NCBI GenBank assembly: GCA_026415195.1
Contig: JAOAHO010000012.1
Span: 1 to 60,247 of the forward strand
Reading direction: 5' to 3'
Source of the DNA: Bacteroidia bacterium
GTDB taxonomy: Bacteria > Bacteroidota > Bacteroidia > B-17B0 > Aurantibacillaceae
Length of the DNA stretch: 60,247 nucleotides
A program made the position numbers and the translations under genes. Shown here one piece after another: positions 45,724 to 53,494 of the stretch. The notes beneath the pieces are model-generated. The model saw only the letters and a program-made list of their open reading frames with translations. It ran no database searches and was not told where the DNA came from. How positions within the stretch are numbered: position 1 is the first letter of the stretch; the number at the start of each line of letters is the position of its first letter.

Positions 45724-46680
45724 ATGATAGAAAGTTTTTTTGAAATATTATCAGAAAGAAAAAGAAGTGAGAATGATCTATCAGACATCACATGGGCATT
45801 GTGTTTAACGTCTCATTCATTTCAATCGTTATTTTTAAAATTCTTCTTTCCGGATACTGAATTTTTGAATATAACTAGGTTTGAAAGAGAAAAATCAGAA
45901 TGCGATAGCAGGCCTGATTTCTTAATTGAAAATAATGGTTTAATCTATCTTATAGAGTGTAAAATTTATGATAGAAACCATCATTTTGAACAATACGCAT
46001 CCACGTTCAAGATACCTAATGAGCGACTTGGATACATTACAAACTACAAAATGACTCAAGACGGCTTTTCAGTAAAAACATGGGAAGAGTTGTATGACCA
46101 TGTGACAAACAACCTTCCTGAAAGTGAAAATGAAAAAGCTTTGTGGACAGGTTATCTTAAGTATTTGAAGAGCGTTTGTGGAATAATCAAAATAACTAAA
46201 AAAATGGACTTAAAAGGAATGTATTCTTTATACTTATTTACTGAGTTATTAAAGAAACTTGTAAATAGAACTGAGACGAACTTTGAATTGCGATATTATT
46301 CAAATAAAAATATTCAAAGTGGAAATGGAATAAGTGGTTGTTACTTTGAAATAAAATATTCAAATGACATAATCAAGACAACATGGGCTTGGGTTGGGAT
46401 ATACTTCGAACGTGAAAATCCCCTTATATGTTTAGGTTTTGAAAACAAACATGGTTGGGGTAAGCCCGTTTATGACATTATTGACAAGCACCTTGACAAA
46501 ATTGAAAAAGACGAATACTACACAAAACCGTATCATGAAGATGAAGCCATTTGGTTTGAATTGACAGATGCAAAACACAAGGAGTTTGACTCGATAGATT
46601 TGGAAGGACAAATACAATTAATAAAAAATTTTATGGACAGAGTGATTATAAAACCACTTGATATAATAAAAAATGTATAA
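45724..46680 (+). CDS. PD-(D/E)XK nuclease superfamily protein (island gene 2)
   Basis: A 318-residue protein. Residues ~60-90 show the nuclease core: Asp65 in RPDFLIENN, then Glu78 and Lys80 in IECKIYD, the D-x(n)-E-x-K arrangement. The N-terminal part is helical (IESFFEILSERKRSENDLSD). The C-terminal ~150 residues have no recognised motif. Such cores occur in restriction, repair and defence proteins, so a defence role is possible but not shown. It is flanked by structured sites 2 and 3 on the same strand, like a cassette. The start is the ATG at 45724, which follows site 2 by 24 bases. Confidence 0.75.
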   Translation: MIESFFEILSERKRSENDLSDITWALCLTSHSFQSLFLKFFFPDTEFLNITRFEREKSECDSRPDFLIENNGLIYLIECKIYDRNHHFEQYASTFKIPNERLGYITNYKMTQDGFSVKTWEELYDHVTNNLPESENEKALWTGYLKYLKSVCGIIKITKKMDLKGMYSLYLFTELLKKLVNRTETNFELRYYSNKNIQSGNGISGCYFEIKYSNDIIKTTWAWVGIYFERENPLICLGFENKHGWGKPVYDIIDKHLDKIEKDEYYTKPYHEDEAIWFELTDAKHKEFDSIDLEGQIQLIKNFMDRVIIKPLDIIKNV

Positions 46681-46778
46681 CTACCGCTTACATCGGTTTT
46701 GCGCCTGCCTGCCGGCAGGCATAGAAAACCGCCCGAACCTGGCTGACCAGACAGACGCAAAGCAATAAAACATTATGC
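46675..46778 (+). repeat. attC-like structured site 3
   Basis: Outer arms GTATAAC (46675-46681, covering the island gene 2 stop) and ATTATGC (46772-46778) pair at 6 of 7 positions with one G-T pair. Inner arms GTTTTGCG (46696-46703) and CGCAAAGC (46756-46763) pair over 8 bases. Between them, CGGTTTT/AAAACCG encloses the perfect 14-base palindrome GCCTGCCGGCAGGC (46707-46720). The site is 104 bases long. Confidence 0.6.
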
Positions 46779-46797
46779 GGCATGCTGACCGAAGATT

Positions 46798-47205
46798 ATG
46801 AAAAATAAATTACTCTCAACAATATTTTGTTTCGTCTCGACATTTTTGTCCGCGCAAGACATTAAGCTAACCGACAACATCATATTTCCGCGACTTGACA
46901 GCACGTTTTGGGAAAAAGACTATGAGACTTTAAATAAAGTATATTCTCCAGTTGCAAATCGCTGTCAGACCTGTGTTTATAAGCAAACCGACACGACTAG
47001 GAGTCGTTTTTGTTTTAATACATCACTTGGTCACGTTCAAATGGATACTTCTCTTCACAATTTTTCGACTGACAAACTTATAGGTCAATGGGACTTAGTC
47101 GACAACGGCGTTATTGAGATTGCAGACAGCATATTAGCAGACTCCAAAATATATTTCCGAAATACCGCGATTTTGTGCAAAAAAAAGACGCCAAAGGATC
47201 TGTGA
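46798..47205 (+). CDS. exported protein, N-terminal frame (island gene 3, frameshifted)
   Basis: The first 135 codons encode a signal peptide (LLSTIFCFVSTFLSAQ) and a domain of unknown type with a Cys pair (NRCQTCVYK). Asp is again almost always GAC. The frame ends 19 bases after a run of eight A residues (47179-47186). The -1 frame continues open from that run to 47471. The run with its G forms A AAA AAG, so the full 224-residue product could be restored by -1 frameshifting, or one A may have been lost from a run of nine. Confidence 0.6.
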   Translation: MKNKLLSTIFCFVSTFLSAQDIKLTDNIIFPRLDSTFWEKDYETLNKVYSPVANRCQTCVYKQTDTTRSRFCFNTSLGHVQMDTSLHNFSTDKLIGQWDLVDNGVIEIADSILADSKIYFRNTAILCKKKTPKDL

Positions 47206-47471
47206 CGTTTACTGCTCGTCGTTTCAAGACAAGATTCAAAAATTTTAACGACATTCCCAATAGAAACAAACGTTACAAAATTTTAGAAGGAAGATTTCTG
47301 ACAACAAAAATGTTAATCGGGTATTGTGGAGCGACAATTATCGGTTTGACAAAAGAAGGTTATTTAATTCTAGACGATCACATATTTCGGACTCTTTCAA
47401 AAAGAGGAAAATATTTAGTCGTTAGGACTTTAATACGCAGACTAATATTCAAAAAAAGCACGACCGCATAA
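47175..47471 (+). CDS. C-terminal frame of island gene 3
   Basis: This reads on from the A-run in the -1 frame (DAKGSVTFTARRFKTRFKNF...) and ends in a TAA that is part of the next TAAC box. The segment TKMLIGYCGATIIGLTKEGYLILDD is protein-like and continues the fold of the first frame. No good independent start exists apart from a GTG at 47175 inside the upstream frame. It should be read together with 46798-47205 as one gene. The function is unknown. Confidence 0.5.
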   Translation: MQKKDAKGSVTFTARRFKTRFKNFNDIPNRNKRYKILEGRFLTTKMLIGYCGATIIGLTKEGYLILDDHIFRTLSKRGKYLVVRTLIRRLIFKKSTTA

Positions 47472-47598
47472 CAGTACCCATTGGCCACTGGGCGGAATCG
47501 ATTATCGCTCGGGCAGACAAAGTTGTTCGCTGACGCGCTAATTTATTTGCCCTCGCTAAAAAACATTTGTATCTTCAAACAAACATTTGTGGTTATAG
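47466..47598 (+). repeat. possible attC-like site 4 (weak)
   Basis: GCATAAC (47466-47472) covers the stop of island gene 3 and matches the 5' arm type of site 3. GTTATAG (47592-47598) could be its 3' arm through ATAAC/GTTAT. The only inner pairing seen is short, GGGCA (47511-47515) with TGCCC (47548-47552). AAACATTTGT occurs twice in tandem (47561-47570 and 47581-47590). Confidence 0.35.
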
Positions 47599-47721
47599 AC
47601 AGTTGATGCTCCGAAAGCCCAACGGCCTCTTGCTGCAAACCATTCGCGAAAATGCCTTCGGTACGCAAAAACCACAACTTTGTTGCTTTTTTTGCTATTT
47701 TTGCTAACATCTCTGCGGTAC

Positions 47722-47784
47722 GACCTAATTGGGTTTACCGTTCCAAAGGCACTTACGCTAACAACGGATAAACCCAATTACGTC
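47722..47784. repeat. long bulged hairpin (attC-like site 5)
   Basis: TAATTGGGTTTA (47726-47737) pairs perfectly with TAAACCCAATTA (47769-47780). The stem continues as CCGTT (47738-47742) with AACGG (47763-47767), leaving A47768 as a single extrahelical base. Three further pairs (GAC/GTC) close the foot after one mismatch. The loop of 20 bases contains CGCTAAC. Seventeen pairs with one bulged base recall folded attC sites. Confidence 0.55.
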
Positions 47785-48041
47785 TAAAACCTTTCAGTTG
47801 CTTACAAATGTTCAACATTTGAGGCAACTTCAGTTTTTTCACCGAGCCGTTAATTTTTTTTCCATGATTTTGGTTTTTCTAAAAAAAATACACTTGATTT
47901 TTGTGTTTTGTAAGTAATAATTATTTAAATTTCTATTAGTAAAAAAATATTAATAATCTTTCGGATAGAAAGTTTGACAATATCACCACTAACCAAATGC
48001 CACTCAAAAAAATTGTATTTATGACTTAAAATTTCAATTAG

Positions 48042-48049
48042 TAAATTTG
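48042..48049 (+). promoter_or_regulatory. Bacteroidota -7 box of the methyltransferase gene
   Basis: TAAATTTG, an exact TAnnTTTG match 16 bases before the ATG at 48066. Confidence 0.5.
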
Positions 48050-48065
48050 TCTCACTTATCACATA

Positions 48066-48929
48066 ATGTCTTTTATCCACAAAAACTGCCTGATATGTAA
48101 TTCCACCAATCTTACCCCTTATTCAATTTATTATGCAAAAGGATTGATAAAATGCAGGAATTGCAGTTTTGTATTCATGGAAAAATTACCAACCGAGGAG
48201 GAACTTAAATCTCATTATGAAACCTACTCTTATGCGGTTGATCGTTTTGTTTCGCCTCTGACCATCGAGAGCTATAATGCATTGCTGGATGAATTTGAAA
48301 AATTCAGAAAAACAAACCAAATACTTGACATTGGTTGCGGGACGGGATATTTTCTGATTGAAGCACAAAAAAGGGGCTGGAAAACACACGGAACGGAATA
48401 TTCCCCAAAAGCTATAGAAATTTTAAAAGAAAAGGGTATTGAGCCTCACTACGGAAAAATATCGAACATTAAATTTGCTGATGAAAGTTTTGATGTCATA
48501 ACCTGCTTTGAAGTCCTGGAACATTTAAGCAATCCAAACGAGGATATCAAACACATCCACAGGCTTCTAAGAATAAACGGTTTGTTCTACTGCACCACCC
48601 CAAATTTCAACTCCATCATAAGATACTATCTGAAAACGGATTATGATATCATCGAATATCCGGAACACCTGTGTTATTTTACCAAAAGAACATTAAACCT
48701 GTTAATGACTCGTAACGGCTTTAAAAACATTAAATTCCTGGTTACCGGAATCAGCATCAATCGCTTAATACCAGCAAAAGTTAACTCTAAATCAAAAATT
48801 TCTGATGAAAATTTGTTCCAAAATCTTAACAAATCATGGTACTTAAAATTGTTAAAAAAAATGCTTAATTTTATTCTTAACATTACCGATCTTGGTATGA
48901 CTCTGAAAGGTTATTATGTCAAAAATTAA
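48066..48929 (+). CDS. class I SAM methyltransferase with N-terminal zinc ribbon
   Basis: A 287-residue protein. Cys8, Cys11, Cys30 and Cys33 form a treble-clef-like zinc ribbon. The methyltransferase domain starts at ~residue 80 with ILDIGCGTGYFLIEA. The acidic ribose-binding residue lies in GTEYSPKAIEIL, and post-motif CFEVLEHLSNP follows. This layout is common in enzymes that methylate glycans or nucleotide sugars (Methyltransf_11 with a ribbon). The substrate is unknown. It is the first ordinary gene to the right of the cassette-like island. Confidence 0.87.
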   Translation: MSFIHKNCLICNSTNLTPYSIYYAKGLIKCRNCSFVFMEKLPTEEELKSHYETYSYAVDRFVSPLTIESYNALLDEFEKFRKTNQILDIGCGTGYFLIEAQKRGWKTHGTEYSPKAIEILKEKGIEPHYGKISNIKFADESFDVITCFEVLEHLSNPNEDIKHIHRLLRINGLFYCTTPNFNSIIRYYLKTDYDIIEYPEHLCYFTKRTLNLLMTRNGFKNIKFLVTGISINRLIPAKVNSKSKISDENLFQNLNKSWYLKLLKKMLNFILNITDLGMTLKGYYVKN

Positions 48930-49027
48930 ATCGATTCAATAAAATATCCCAATAAATAAAAGAATATTTCTAAACACAACACCTGCTAATTTGACAGTTT
49001 TTTCCATTTTTGAACATAATTTGATAG

Positions 49028-49035
49028 TATATTTG
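49028..49035 (+). promoter_or_regulatory. Bacteroidota -7 box of the zinc peptidase gene
   Basis: TATATTTG, an exact TAnnTTTG match 19 bases before the ATG at 49055. A TTTTTG 15 bases upstream of the box could be the -33 element. Confidence 0.55.
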
Positions 49036-49054
49036 CGAAAAACTTTTTAAAATT

Positions 49055-49756
49055 ATGTACGATATCAATCTGATCATCATTTCGGGAATTTTTATGGTCA
49101 TCGCCTTGCTGGTGAGCGGGCGCCTGAAATCCAAATTTGCGCTCTATTCTCAGGAACGCCTCAGCTCCGGACTGAGCGGGAAGGAAATAGCCGAAAAAAT
49201 GCTGCGTGATAATGGCATTTATGATGTTAAAGTCATCAGTGTGGAAGGCCAACTGACCGACCATTATAACCCCTTGGATAAAACCGTCAACCTTAGCCAT
49301 GATGTATATCACGGAAGGCATGTTGCTGCTGCTGCCGTGGCTGCTCATGAATGCGGGCATGCTATTCAGCATGCCGATGCTTATCAATGGCTAACCTTCA
49401 GGAGCAAAATGGTTCCTGTGGTAAACATTGCTTCCACCATTATGAGTTTCCTTACTTTTGGTTTAGCTTTTGCATTCTATGCCATGCCTCATATGGGTAA
49501 CACCTTTATGCTTATTTTCATCATTTGCCAAAGTACCATTACCCTGTTTTCTTTGGTTACTTTGCCCGTGGAAGTGGATGCCAGCCGCAGGGCATTGGCA
49601 TGGCTGAGCACGGCTGGGATCACGCGCGGCGAAGAAGATGAAAATGCGAAAGATGCGCTCAAATGGGCTGCCTACACTTATTTTGTATCTGCCCTGGGTT
49701 CAGTTGCTACTCTGCTCTACATGATTTTAAAATACGCCTCCCGTCGCGAAGATTAA
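49055..49756 (+). CDS. membrane zinc metallopeptidase (YugP-like)
   Basis: A 233-residue membrane protein with a hydrophobic N-terminus (residues 5-22), zinc motif HECGH at 98-102, and two or three membrane segments at ~120-170 and 205-225. The start of the peptidase domain GLSGKEIAEKMLRDNGI and the SHDVYHGRHVAAAAVAAHE stretch are typical of the Zn_peptidase_2 family. It is presumed to cleave membrane or misfolded proteins; the substrate is unknown. The flavin reductase gene follows after seven bases. Confidence 0.9.
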   Translation: MYDINLIIISGIFMVIALLVSGRLKSKFALYSQERLSSGLSGKEIAEKMLRDNGIYDVKVISVEGQLTDHYNPLDKTVNLSHDVYHGRHVAAAAVAAHECGHAIQHADAYQWLTFRSKMVPVVNIASTIMSFLTFGLAFAFYAMPHMGNTFMLIFIICQSTITLFSLVTLPVEVDASRRALAWLSTAGITRGEEDENAKDALKWAAYTYFVSALGSVATLLYMILKYASRRED

Positions 49757-49763
49757 GCCACCG

Positions 49764-50609
49764 ATGAAATCCATTTCACCGGTTACCTTAAAGGTACCCG
49801 AACTCCAACGATTGTTGCAAAGCGTCATCGCTCCGCGCCCCATTTGCTTTGCCAGCACCATATCTGCCGACGGGATACCTAACCTTGCACCGTTCAGTTT
49901 TTTTAATCTATTTTCATCTAACCCGCCCATCGTGGTTTTCTCTCCTGCCCTAAGCGGACGTACGGGCCAGCCCAAAGATACCCTGCTGAACCTGAAGGAG
50001 GTGCCGGAAGTGGCGGTGAATATCGTCACCTATCCCATGGTGCATGCTGTAAGCCTGGCTTCCAGTCCTTATCCGCGCTTTACCGACGAATTCGTTAAGT
50101 CCGGATTCACTCCCCTGCCTTCCGAAAAAATCAAGCCCCCGCGCGTTAAGGAATCCCCGGTTCATCTGGAATGTGTGGTCAAACAAATTATTCCCCTTGG
50201 AGATCAGGGAGGGGCCGGTAACCTGATTATTGCTGAAGTGGTTTTAATTCACATAAATGAAAATATTTTCGATGAAAACCAAAAAATAAATCCGGCAAAG
50301 TTGGAATTAGTGGCACGCCTGGGAGACAATTGGTATTTAAAGGTAACTCCCGAATCACTGTTCGAAATCGAAAAACCCATCACCACTATAGGCATCGGCA
50401 TTGATGCTTTGCCTGAAAAAATCAAAAATTCCAAAATATTCAATCATAATCAACTGGCTCAATTGGCATCCGTTGAAAAAATTCCTGAAAAAGTGAATAA
50501 CTCCATATTGTCTATTGAAGAAGAACCCTTAATATTGGCAAAAGCAGCCAGACTGCTTGATGAAAATAAAATTCAAGAAGCCTGGCAGTTGATATTAAAT
50601 ATTATCTAA
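49764..50609 (+). CDS. flavin reductase family protein
   Basis: A 281-residue FMN-binding split-barrel protein. The flavin site region is PRPICFASTISADGIPNLAPFSFFNLFSSNPP, split here as APRPICFAST and APFSFFN. DTLLNLKEVPEVAVNIV and HLECVVKQI are also typical. Members reduce flavin with NAD(P)H or serve as small flavoprotein oxidoreductases. A C-terminal extension of ~65 residues after the barrel is helical. The partner is unknown. Confidence 0.87.
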   Translation: MKSISPVTLKVPELQRLLQSVIAPRPICFASTISADGIPNLAPFSFFNLFSSNPPIVVFSPALSGRTGQPKDTLLNLKEVPEVAVNIVTYPMVHAVSLASSPYPRFTDEFVKSGFTPLPSEKIKPPRVKESPVHLECVVKQIIPLGDQGGAGNLIIAEVVLIHINENIFDENQKINPAKLELVARLGDNWYLKVTPESLFEIEKPITTIGIGIDALPEKIKNSKIFNHNQLAQLASVEKIPEKVNNSILSIEEEPLILAKAARLLDENKIQEAWQLILNII

Positions 50610-50618
50610 CCTTAATTT

Positions 50619-51038
50619 ATGGATATTATCGGCAGAATTAAAGCAATTTTCGAAACTCAAAAAATCAGCGACCGATTTTCGAAAAGGGAATTTGTTTTAA
50701 CCATCGATGAAAACTCGCCTTATCCGCAATACATAACATTTCAACTGGTTCAGGATCGCTGTTCATTGATCGACCAATATGCGGTGGGCGATGAAGTAAA
50801 AGTTTTTTTTAACCTCAAGGGCCGTGAATGGAAAAATCCTGAAGGACAAATAAAATATTTCAATACCATCGAAGCCTGGAAAATTGAAAAAATCGGACAT
50901 AACAATCCAAACGACAAACCAATATACACCCAAAACACAACCTACTCAAACGCAAACTTGTCCGAACCTGCTTACCCGGAACAGGGAAAACCCGTTTTTA
51001 ACGCTTCCGATTCTGATTTTAACGATCTTCCGTTTTAA
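50619..51038 (+). CDS. DUF3127 protein
   Basis: A 139-residue protein with an OB-like N-terminal domain of ~95 residues (IIGRIKAIFETQKISDRFSKREFVLTI and CSLIDQYAVGDEVKVFFNLKGREW) and a disordered, acidic tail ending DSDFNDLPF. This tail resembles the C-terminal tip of single-stranded DNA-binding proteins, so nucleic-acid or SSB-partner binding is possible but unproven. The stop overlaps the asparaginase ATG by one base. Confidence 0.86.
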   Translation: MDIIGRIKAIFETQKISDRFSKREFVLTIDENSPYPQYITFQLVQDRCSLIDQYAVGDEVKVFFNLKGREWKNPEGQIKYFNTIEAWKIEKIGHNNPNDKPIYTQNTTYSNANLSEPAYPEQGKPVFNASDSDFNDLPF

Positions 51039-52081
51039 TGAACCGTAAATCGCAACGGAAGAAAAATATCCTTCTGATATACACGGGGGGGACCATCGGA
51101 ATGATACATCATCCTCAAACCGGTGCTTTAACTCCCATCAATTTTAGAAAAATTATCCGCTATGTCCCCGAGCTAAGCCGTCTTGAGGTTCAGATCGACA
51201 CTCACTCGCTACGAGAACCGATAGATTCATCCGACATGCATCCGTCGGTTTGGGTTGAATTAGTGGAACTCATCGAAAAAAACTATCATCACTACAATGG
51301 TTTTGTCATCCTACATGGATCCGATACCATGTCCTACACGGCATCAGCTTTAAGTTTTCTTTTGGAAAACATTAAAAAACCGGTAATCCTAACCGGTTCT
51401 CAACTCCCTCTTGGAACCCTTCGCACCGACGGGAAAGAAAACCTGATCACTTCCATTGAAATTTCCTGTGCCGAGGAGAAACCCGGTGTACCCATGGTGC
51501 AGGAAGTTTGCATTTATTTTGAATACAAACTTTTCCGTGGCAACCGTACGTTTAAATTCAATAGCGAACATTTCAATGCTTTCTATTCTCCCAATTTTCC
51601 AGTATTAGCCGAAGCAGGCCTACAAATCCAATATAACCGTCATCTTTTACTTAGGCCAAAAGGTAAAATCAGATTCCACAAAAAACTGGAAAACGACATC
51701 ATGATTTTCAGGATTTTTCCGGGCATGAGTAGAAAAATAACCGAGTCTATTTTGGGTATTAAGGGATTAAAAGCATTGGTACTGGTAACTTATGGAAGTG
51801 GCAACGCACCTCAATTGGAATGGTTCAAAAATTTTATTCATGAATTAATATTAAGGGGCGTTTTGGTGGTTAATGTAACGCAATGCAAAATGGGAAGGGT
51901 TGACCAAACGAAATACCAGACAGGAATTCATCTTTTTAAAGCTGGAGTAATCGGTGCTGAAGATATGACCCTGGAAGCAGCCGTAACAAAATTGATGTTT
52001 TTGCTGGCCAATGTAAACCAAAAAGAAATAATAAAACGTAAATTCGTAACGGATTTGCGCGGAGAACTTTCAAAAAAATGA
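51038..52081 (+). CDS. ansA: type I L-asparaginase
   Basis: A 347-residue enzyme that hydrolyses asparagine to aspartate and ammonia. The first catalytic Thr is Thr16 in YTGGTIGM, and the second catalytic set is HGSDTMSYTASAL (residues 93-105). No signal peptide is present, which fits the cytoplasmic type. The gene is translationally coupled on both sides, with a one-base overlap upstream and a four-base overlap with the cystathionine beta-synthase gene. Confidence 0.93.
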   Translation: MNRKSQRKKNILLIYTGGTIGMIHHPQTGALTPINFRKIIRYVPELSRLEVQIDTHSLREPIDSSDMHPSVWVELVELIEKNYHHYNGFVILHGSDTMSYTASALSFLLENIKKPVILTGSQLPLGTLRTDGKENLITSIEISCAEEKPGVPMVQEVCIYFEYKLFRGNRTFKFNSEHFNAFYSPNFPVLAEAGLQIQYNRHLLLRPKGKIRFHKKLENDIMIFRIFPGMSRKITESILGIKGLKALVLVTYGSGNAPQLEWFKNFIHELILRGVLVVNVTQCKMGRVDQTKYQTGIHLFKAGVIGAEDMTLEAAVTKLMFLLANVNQKEIIKRKFVTDLRGELSKK

Positions 52082-53454
52082 AAAAAATTTGTGATAACAT
52101 CCTCGAAACCATCGGGAATACTCCTATGGTTCGTTTAAATAAAATAACCAAGGATCTTCCCTGTGAAGTGCTGGCCAAGGTGGAAACCTTCAATCCCGGG
52201 AATTCCATCAAGGATCGCATGGCTTTGAAAATGATTGAAGATGCGGAAAAAGCAGGCCTTCTGAAACCGGGCGGCACCATCGTTGAAGGCACAAGTGGAA
52301 ATACCGGCATGGGCCTGGCTATCGCCGCGGTCATTAAAGGTTATAAATGTATCTTTACAACCACCGACAAGCAAAGCAAAGAAAAAATTGATGCCCTCAG
52401 GGCATTCGGTGCAGAAGTGATTGTGTGTCCCACCGATGTAGATCCAGATGACCCAAGATCTTATTATTCCGTTTCAACCCGCCTGGCACAGGAAATTCCA
52501 AATGCTTGGAAACCGAACCAATATGATAACCTGAGCAATACGCAAGCACACTACGAACAAACCGGGCCTGAAATTTGGGATCAAACCGACGGCAGGATTA
52601 CCCATCTGGTGGTGGGTGTGGGAACCGGCGGAACAATTTGCGGAACAGGAAAATATTTAAAAGAAAAAAATCCCAACATTAAAGTGTTGGGAATTGACAC
52701 TTATGGTTCAGTATTTAAAAAATACAAAGAAACCGGCATATTCGATAAAAATGAAATTTATCCCTATATCACCGAAGGTATAGGGGAAGACTTTCTGCCC
52801 AAAAATGTTGATTTTGATATTATCGATCATTTTGAAAAAGTAACCGATAAAGATGCTGCTGTCATGACCCGCCGCATTGCCCGTGAAGAAGGCATATTTG
52901 TGGGCAACAGTGCAGGTGCAGCTTTGGCCGGGCTTTTGCAAATGAGAGACTTTTACAAAAAAGGCGATGTGGTGGTGGTCATTTTTCACGACCACGGTAC
53001 CCGCTATCTTGGGAAAATGTTTAATGACGATTGGATGCGTGAACGCGGTTTCCTTGAAATATCAAAGCCCAGGGCATCTGATATCATCGCCCGGCAAAAG
53101 CACAAAAAACTCATAACCCTGGACTCCAATGAGCCTGCCTCTAAAGCACTGGAGTTATTCAAAAACTTTAATATTTCTCAAATCCCTGTTGTGGAAAGCG
53201 GCAATATCATTGGTTCCGTAAACGACTCCAGTCTCTTCCGCAGATTGATGGAAGATCCAGATTTGAAAAGTAAATCCGCAAGACAAATTATGGATCCTCC
53301 ATTCCCGGTAGTAAGTGAAAAAGCAACCCTGGAAGAAATTTCAAAATTAATTACAAAAGAAAATAATGCAGTACTAATGAAAGATCTCGGCGGAAATTAC
53401 TACATCATTACTAAGCACGATATTATCGACACTTTTTCTTCATTAATGAACTAA
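52078..53454 (+). CDS. cystathionine beta-synthase (PLP domain plus CBS pair)
   Basis: A 458-residue protein. The fold-type II PLP domain covers residues ~1-330, with the Schiff-base Lys45 in NSIKDRMA, the substrate loop GTSGNTGMG (71-79), and a GVGTGGTICG phosphate-binding turn. The C-terminal ~115 residues form two CBS modules (ITLDSNEPASKALELF... and PVVSEKATLEEIS), which in this family can bind adenosyl ligands. It condenses serine (or O-acetylserine) with homocysteine or sulfide; the exact donor pair is not decided by sequence alone. Confidence 0.92.
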   Translation: MKKICDNILETIGNTPMVRLNKITKDLPCEVLAKVETFNPGNSIKDRMALKMIEDAEKAGLLKPGGTIVEGTSGNTGMGLAIAAVIKGYKCIFTTTDKQSKEKIDALRAFGAEVIVCPTDVDPDDPRSYYSVSTRLAQEIPNAWKPNQYDNLSNTQAHYEQTGPEIWDQTDGRITHLVVGVGTGGTICGTGKYLKEKNPNIKVLGIDTYGSVFKKYKETGIFDKNEIYPYITEGIGEDFLPKNVDFDIIDHFEKVTDKDAAVMTRRIAREEGIFVGNSAGAALAGLLQMRDFYKKGDVVVVIFHDHGTRYLGKMFNDDWMRERGFLEISKPRASDIIARQKHKKLITLDSNEPASKALELFKNFNISQIPVVESGNIIGSVNDSSLFRRLMEDPDLKSKSARQIMDPPFPVVSEKATLEEISKLITKENNAVLMKDLGGNYYIITKHDIIDTFSSLMN

Positions 53455-53469
53455 ATAGTAAAAATTACT

Positions 53470-53477
53470 TAACTTTG
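53470..53477 (+). promoter_or_regulatory. Bacteroidota -7 box of the subtilase gene
   Basis: TAACTTTG, an exact TAnnTTTG match 17 bases before the ATG at 53495. It supports that start over the TTG at 53480. Confidence 0.55.
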
Positions 53478-53494
53478 AATTGACTTACTCAATT

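Larger units (their letters stand above)
47472..48065. other. 594-base gene-free stretch at the right end of the island
   Basis: No convincing coding frame was found. It holds the weak site 4, a 10-base direct repeat, a long bulged hairpin at 47722-47784, an AT-rich tract from about 47850, and the promoter box of the next gene at 48042-48049. Confidence 0.6.

Noticed and set aside
45724-46680. complete restriction-modification or known defence system
   Set aside because: Only a nuclease-like core is seen; no methyltransferase, specificity subunit or partner gene of a known system lies in the island.
47556-47777. 73-residue minus-strand frame in the island's right end
   Set aside because: It crosses the bulged hairpin and the tandem AAACATTTGT repeat; no recognisable protein features, so not called as a gene.
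44598-48065. CRISPR array or transposon
   Set aside because: The palindromes are few, unequal and separated by genes, with no regular spacer pattern, no terminal repeats and no transposase.
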